NCBI GenBank assembly: GCA_940671915.1
Contig: CALNVZ010003434.1
Span: forward strand, 23,751,506 to 23,815,505
Direction of reading: 5' to 3'
Source: Paracentrotus lividus
Lineage: Eukaryota > Echinodermata > Echinoidea > Camarodonta > Echinidae
DNA: 64,000 nt
In this document: positions 58,964-64,000 of the stretch, piece after piece
Position numbering within the stretch: the first letter of the stretch is position 1
How the letters are laid out: each line of letters starts with the position of its first letter
The notes under the pieces: model-generated
Seen by the model: only the letters and a program-made list of their open reading frames with translations
Databases searched by the model: none
What the model was told of the DNA's origin: nothing
Position numbers and translations under genes: made by a program

Positions 58964-59518
58964 GTGAACTTGTTTTCTGGAAAATATCTTTATCTAGAAC
59001 CCATTCTGTAGGCCATTCTTTTAAAATAATCAGCTCAATATCTTTATGAAAGTATTTTCACCGGCCAAAAAGTAATCATATTGTCCTGGCTATTGATTTG
59101 AACTTCTTTTTATCTTTATCTTTTTATGGTCCTTATAATGTGTCACTTAATAACGTCAAACAATTTAATATAATTTCCATAGTGTTTATTTTAATTCTAC
59201 TCTTCTATATATATATCGTATTTTCTTTAATCAAGCATGATGCGACTGATCCAGTATACATCCATCTTGTTATACAACATGGTGGTACTTCTCTTATTGA
59301 GAAGTTAGTCTCTCAAGGAGCTGATCTCAACATCCCGTCAACTGACGGTCAGACGTGTCTTCATAAAGCAATTCAACTCTGCGACAAGACCGACAGAAAT
59401 GTAGAAATAACGGATACACTCAGAAAGGTGGGTCAACATGGTATACAACAAATATTAACAAATATTAACAAATGATTTAAATGTTATTCAGGGCCACAGA
59501 ATCATGAAATTCATCCAT

Positions 59519-59553
<35 letters not shown>

Positions 59554-62500
59554 TAAAAAAAAATTCATGAAGACGAACTTGTGCGTACACTTGAGGTATT
59601 GTCACACAGTTAGATAACTTAAGCCGGAAATATACTCAAATTTGCAACAATGTAACAGTATTATAGGGGCCTAATTTTTCTTTCTTTTACCTTGTCATAA
59701 AACTAATTTTGTTGTAGATCTCGGAGGAGTTTTACGAACCAGGCGAACTTTCCCGCGAGGAGGCATTAGTGCTTTATCTTTTAGAGAATGGCGCCAAAAC
59801 AGATGTGAGGGACAAGACAGGCAACCTACCAATATACTATGCCAGGGAAGATATCATCAAACAGATGATACTGTCAAGGTGAATACATTTTAATTTTAAT
59901 TTGAAAAGGTTTGATAACATGATCTATAACGCAGAAAACTGCTTGGAGTAAGAAGTGTTATATGATATAATATGTGTTACTAAATCGATTGTTACCATAC
60001 AAGTTAAGCCACATGTTTTTATGAGATTCTAGTTTCTTGTATAATGGCATCATCTATGTATATTTTTACGGAATTCATAATAATAATTACAGCTATATGC
60101 CACAGTTTCACTTGTGGCTCCTGACCTGATGTCAAACCAGTTAAAAGATTATATTAACGTGCATTGTGAGTTATGGATCGAACCAGGTGTCCGTCTATTC
60201 TATAAAGTTCCGTTACTCGGGAACGGATCAAATAAGCTTGTTTACTATTTTACCGTTTTTCATAATTTCCAGAAAAAAAAATCTCCTGCAACCCGTGAAG
60301 TCCATTATACAGAAGGGAGATCTTCAAGCACGCATTGAGATACCACAGATGCACAATGAATTTTCGGCGACCTTCACATTTATTTTCATGACTTCTATAG
60401 CTTTTTCAGCTTTTTTTTTTTCTTAATCTGATGCCATCTTTAATTTTTTTTTTTAGCCTAGCTTTCAAGCAATACTTTTTTTATAGGTTCCCCCACAATA
60501 ACAGCATTTAAGTTAATTGATTTTTCTACATTAAATATTCACCGGGGGGCGTTTCATGAAAGGACTTGTCGGACGTTTTATCCGACAAACTGTTATAAGC
60601 TACTGAAATGCTGGGATCTGATTGGCTGAGAGCAAATTTGTCGGATAAAATGTCCGACAAGTCCTTTGATGAAATGCCCCCCTGTTCTGTTTGTACTGTA
60701 ATTATGTTATGATTTAAACGTGTATTTAAATTGTCTATTATAATGATTTTGTTATGCAAACCCCTGGTTATATCTTGTTACTGTTATTGTGGAAAATAAA
60801 TAATTGAAATAAAAATAAATGAAATTTAGGGTAGAAAATTAAATATTAAGATTTCGATTGTTGGCTGATTTCAGTACAACCTATAGATTTGTCTGTTTGT
60901 TTGTTTGTTTGTTTTTAGCACGAGAGAAAATTTTATATTTTACATGTTTATAAAATTTCGTGGTGGAACACAATAAAACCTCCACTGACCTATAATTGTT
61001 CGTTATGTTTCTCTTCAGATTAATTTTAGGCGGTGAATTTCATTACCTTTGTAATATCATTTATTCGTGAAGGGGAGACACTTGTATATACTAATTTATT
61101 CAAATTAAATTACGTGAACTTAAAATATTAGTTGTTTAAATCTGCTCATACTTGGTAGCTTAAAAATTTGCAAGAATCATAGAGTTGCTGTAGCAATTTA
61201 CACTGTCTTCAAAGACAACAAATGAAGTCGATAAGCCTGGTTAACAAAGAATATTGTAAGAATATTGTAAGGCTTATTATATATATCATCGAAATGTTTC
61301 TTTGTTTGTAATATCATACCCAAGGGGGTCGATAGAGTCAATAAATATTTTGTGTATTCATGGATCTACACAGGGCTTTTGACTCCTAGACCATATCACA
61401 ATTCCATATCAATGTGTAAATATTAATTGATAGAACACAAAAGCGACCTTTGTGATGTGACGTTTAGACGAAATATTATCTTATGCAGGTGTCACATTAG
61501 CCGTGTTGGCGCACCGTTCGCCACCGTTCTGGCCAAATTTGTGCACACGGCGGCAAACGGTGAGGCACACGGTGAAGCGGTTGAAGCCCGTCCAACACGT
61601 TCATAGGAGCTCGCTGGGCACCCGTTCCCGAAAGGATTTTTAAAGAACGGCCGAACTCTTGCCGGGTTTTTTCCGGGTGATGACCGGGTATTTCAAGAAC
61701 GGTCTTAAACCGGACCAGTCGTTAAAAGGGCGGTAAAAGGACTGAATGAGGACGCCGCGCCCGTTTCATGCCCGTTTACAAGACGGAGATGGACCGTGGT
61801 GAGGTCGGGCAACATGAATCGAATAACCCCCCCCCCTTTTTTTTTCCGCATCAAGTACGCCCCCTTGTGGCTGAACTGCCCAACTCCTAGTACATGAAAC
61901 TATACGTTGAAAAACTATGCTTTTAAATCAGTTGTCCCCTTGATTGTTTTACCAACAAGATCAATCAATATCTAAATGAATTTGAGTTAAAAACTAATAC
62001 CCAGAGTAATATTTTTACAAAACAAAAGTATTATATATCCATAAGGAATAAATCATATGACATAAACAGGGAGGTAATTATCAACTTTATTTGGGGGCTG
62101 CTTTACTCGGAAATTATAGTTTTATAGGGGGCCCATATTTGTGCATTTGTTACATTTACTTTTAGCCTCTGTTTGTGTTTTCATATCAATTCAGTGCTGT
62201 TTAATTATTTACACTTTATAATAGATTTTATACAATATCGAATTGGTCGTACTTTTTATATTGTTCTATCTTAGAGTTCTGAAACGACGGGAAAAACTCA
62301 GAGGATTTTTTTCCCCACAAAGTTTCTTCATTTTGAAATAATGATATTTTGTATGTTTTGATTATTGTTATTGATATATAGGGGGTCTGCGTTTTGGTCT
62401 TTGGTCGTCCAATATCCCATCATTATTCAAACAACCATGCAGGGTAGGAGCCGTTCCACACGGGTCACTTCATCCATTCATATACATGTATATCATTATT

Positions 62501-63594
62501 TATTTATTCTAGAGGAGGGGCGTTCGATAAAAGGGGGGGGGGCAAAGGCAACTAATTCCCATTTTAGGCACCTTTTCCCTAAATTTTCGGTCGGGAAATG
62601 CCTGGGTAAGTTTCTTTTTGTATTTCCTATTCTGTGTAGGCTTCCTTGAAAAATGGTTCATATTGCTATCTCACAAACATAACCATATACCCTACTGATA
62701 TTGAATTAATTACATGAATTATATACAATCTATGGGTAACAAAATTCGTATTTTTGCCATTCTTAAAGACGGTTTCTCAGATATAGAATACAATGGCATT
62801 ATGCATGTATTTTTTATTAATATAAATATTACATTAAGGTATTGTCTTGTATAGTTCTGATTAATCTATTTAATCACAGTAAAATCACTTAAAGTGGTCG
62901 TGTGTAAAACAATGAAAATAAAAATAAACAAAAAACTAATCCATGGATCATACAAAAACATCCAAACTGCAGAATTATGAATGATGTAGACATTTTTCTT
63001 GATGTGATTTTATGGGGGTTATAATTTGGCTAAAAGAATATTGCAATGAAATGATTATGAAAAAAGTATTAGACAATTCATAATATAATGATTAAAAAAG
63101 ATGATAAAGTACTTTTATCATGATAACAATATTTCATTTGATATAACAGGATTTAATCATTTCAAAAGCACGGGGACATTTTCGCGGAGAAATTAAAATA
63201 ATATTCGATAAAACTAACACAATTTCTGTTGAATGAAACGCGGGTATAAAGTAAACATGTAATTTGGGCAAAAACGTATGAGACCAAACCATACTGAAGC
63301 TTATTGGGAAAGTAGTATAATGTTTATTTCCAAAGTTGTTATAATAAAACTTTAGAAACTAATGTCAAACAAAACAAAGCAAACATTAAAAAAAGAATTG
63401 ACATTACTTTAGATTAAATGTCCATAAAAGGACCCAATTTTAAATTCTTCTCCCCGACAACGACAATAAAAATAATTCAGATTATAATGTATGTTTGAAA
63501 AGCTTAAATATCATTCCTCTCCAGACCTGTAAAGAGAGCGACGAGATCGAGAGCTTCAAAAACAAAGGGCGGTTTGAAGACACCATATAAGTGA
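56960..63594 (+). CDS. Ankyrin-repeat protein, 4 exons as modelled
   Basis: Proposed join 56960-58963, 59236-59427, 59718-59878, then a terminal exon (63525-63594, or alternatively 60273-60426). The model gives about 808 residues with the distal exon. The start is ATG 56960 (A at -3, G at +4); the frame is open 33 bases further 5' only to a GTG. The body is a long ankyrin solenoid, a protein-interaction scaffold; partner and pathway cannot be told from sequence. Sequence style matches the expanded ankyrin families of sea urchins (memory, not searched). No kinase, death, ZU5 or transmembrane domain is seen in the secure exons. Confidence 0.8.
59236..59427 (+). CDS. Ankyrin exon 2
   Basis: Acceptor tttaatcaag, donor aag|gtgggt, phase 0 to 0, 64 codons. 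It encodes HDATDPVYIHLVIQHGGTSL then EKLVSQGADLNIPSTDGQTCLHKAIQL, one and a half diverged ankyrin repeats. Joins exon 1 in frame. Confidence 0.85.
59521..59552. repeat. Poly(T) tract
   Basis: 32 T residues in the intron between ankyrin exons 2 and 3. Confidence 0.97.
59718..59878 (+). CDS. Ankyrin exon 3: last repeat
   Basis: Acceptor ttgttgtag, donor tcaag|gtgaat, phase 0 in and phase 2 out. It encodes ISEEFYEPGELSREEALVLY, LLENGAKTDVRDKTGNLPIY and YAREDIIKQMILS, a terminal ankyrin repeat. If the donor is not used the protein ends LSR at TGA 59880-59882, which overlaps the splice site. Confidence 0.9.
60273..60426 (+). CDS. Candidate alternative terminal exon with hydrophobic tail
   Basis: Acceptor cataatttccag; the phase-2 junction completes Arg and reads KKNLLQPVKSIIQKGDLQAR, IEIPQMHN, then a strongly hydrophobic run FSATFTFIFMTSIAFSAFFFS and TAA. 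If used it would give a possible C-terminal membrane anchor. The end of this run is a T-rich low-complexity tract, so chance is a real alternative. Confidence 0.35.
60543..60684. mobile_element. Hairpin MITE, family A copy 5
   Basis: Begins CGGGGGGCGTTTCATGAAAG and ends CTTTGATGAAATGCCCCCCTG minus one base; centre ctgttataagctactgaaatgc as in copies 1 and 2. In the last ankyrin intron. Confidence 0.92.
60685..61486. other. Intron, nothing recognised
   Basis: AT-rich; a GTTT microsatellite at about 60895. Confidence 0.5.
61487..61825. mobile_element. GC-rich ACCGTTC-type island, probable transposon fragment
   Basis: Sharp rise in GC and CpG against the surrounding intron. Repeated phrases accgttc, cggtga and cccgttt on both strands. 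Ends gtgtcacattagccgtg on the left; no matching right end found. In style resembles the CGTTC-rich element at 25.6 kb. Confidence 0.55.
61826..63524. other. Intron, nothing recognised
   Basis: AT-rich; a 94-codon frame at 62365-62649 is unrecognised. Confidence 0.5.
63525..63594 (+). CDS. Candidate terminal exon with basic tail
   Basis: Acceptor tcattcctctccag is strong; phase 2 completes Arg and reads PVKRATRSRASKTKGGLKTP then YK and TGA at 63592-63594. Lys/Arg-rich, could act as a nuclear-localisation or nucleic-acid-binding tail (inference). Lies 3.6 kb after exon 3. No AATAAA seen in the remaining 400 bases. Confidence 0.45.
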
Positions 63595-63595
63595 T

Positions 63596-64000
63596 TTTAA
63601 GACACCATAAGGGAAGATCTGCCAGTTCAGACCACCACCGTGCTTTGTGGACGGGTGAGGAGCGCTTGTTCCGTCCTTACACCATTCATAAACCGTCTTT
63701 ACAATGCTATTATACCGCCCTTACACCGGGTCTCCATCGACCGAGGCCTGCGGTTCATGCCCGGCGAAAATTTTGAGCATGCTCAGTCATGCTCAAAATA
63801 TTCGCCGGGCATGAACCGAAGGCAAAATCAGAAGACGGGTCATCACCGACCCACCGTGTATTATCTCCGGGTATCCTCCGTCTCCCGTCGTTCGTATCAA
63901 CTTGTTTCGCACGGTCGCGAACGGTGGGAAACGGTGAGTCACCCGGCGAAGAAAACAATTTTGTTTTTCTTGTCAGAGAGCGTCGAGGCCGGCGGGCAAG
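63596..64000. mobile_element. GC-rich island running off the window end
   Basis: GC and CpG rich, with accgtc/gacggt and cacggtcgcgaacggt phrases like those at 61487-61825. Contains the palindrome at 63751-63818. Probably a DNA transposon continuing beyond 64000. Confidence 0.5.
63751..63818. repeat. 68-bp near-perfect palindrome
   Basis: CGGTTCATGCCCGGCGAAAA and its mirror TTCGCCGGGCATGAACCG around a short centre gagcatgctcagtcatgctc. One mismatch in the arms. Confidence 0.9.

Overview
This is a eukaryotic, AT-rich, intron-rich and repeat-rich window with no prokaryotic gene organisation. Two multi-exon genes on the + strand can be supported by exon-by-exon translation and splice phase. The style of the ankyrin repeats (repeated GHLDVTKYLISQGAEVN blocks), the gene layout and the mixture of many short DNA transposons all point to an echinoderm, most likely a sea urchin. 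This is inference from pattern; no database search was run.

Gene 1 (about 1.8-46.8 kb, +) is an ionotropic glutamate receptor of the AMPA/kainate/delta class. I can follow 18 coding exons from the start of the amino-terminal domain to a stop codon, about 924 residues, with every exon junction in compatible phase. Only the first exon (signal peptide) is missing and probably lies upstream of the window or is unrecognised in it. The transmembrane core is highly conserved. The ligand pocket keeps the carboxylate-binding Arg but has Trp-Asp and Ser-Ser-Leu at the positions that set ligand choice, the pattern of glycine/D-serine-type subunits (GluN1, GluD) rather than glutamate-type ones. Overall similarity looks closest to delta receptors.

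Gene 2 (about 56.96-63.6 kb, +) encodes an ankyrin-repeat protein: one large exon with 19 consecutive ankyrin repeats, two smaller conserved exons, and two competing candidate terminal exons that fit the same splice phase.

The rest is introns and intergenic DNA packed with small non-autonomous transposons and satellites. They include a five-copy hairpin MITE family (about 2.0, 6.5, 21.4, 21.6 and 60.5 kb) and a ~500-bp near-perfect palindrome at 14.0-14.5 kb. A 1.97-kb Tc1/mariner-type element at 15.1-17.1 kb has long arms and is interrupted by a second element whose empty site is preserved in the other arm; a longer relative of that inserted element sits at 41.7-43.4 kb. There is also a CGTTC-motif-rich element (25.6-26.6 kb), a Harbinger-like MITE (26.8 kb), several foldback elements (10.3, 27.3, 51.0-52.1 and 54.0-56.5 kb), a strand-switching TTGGTCTA array (33.0-33.5 kb), kilobase-scale polypyrimidine tracts (4.7-5.7 and 8.0-8.8 kb) and a giant CTA trinucleotide array (47.8-49.6 kb). 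No CRISPR array, rRNA or intact tRNA gene was seen; two tRNA-like sequences are degenerate.
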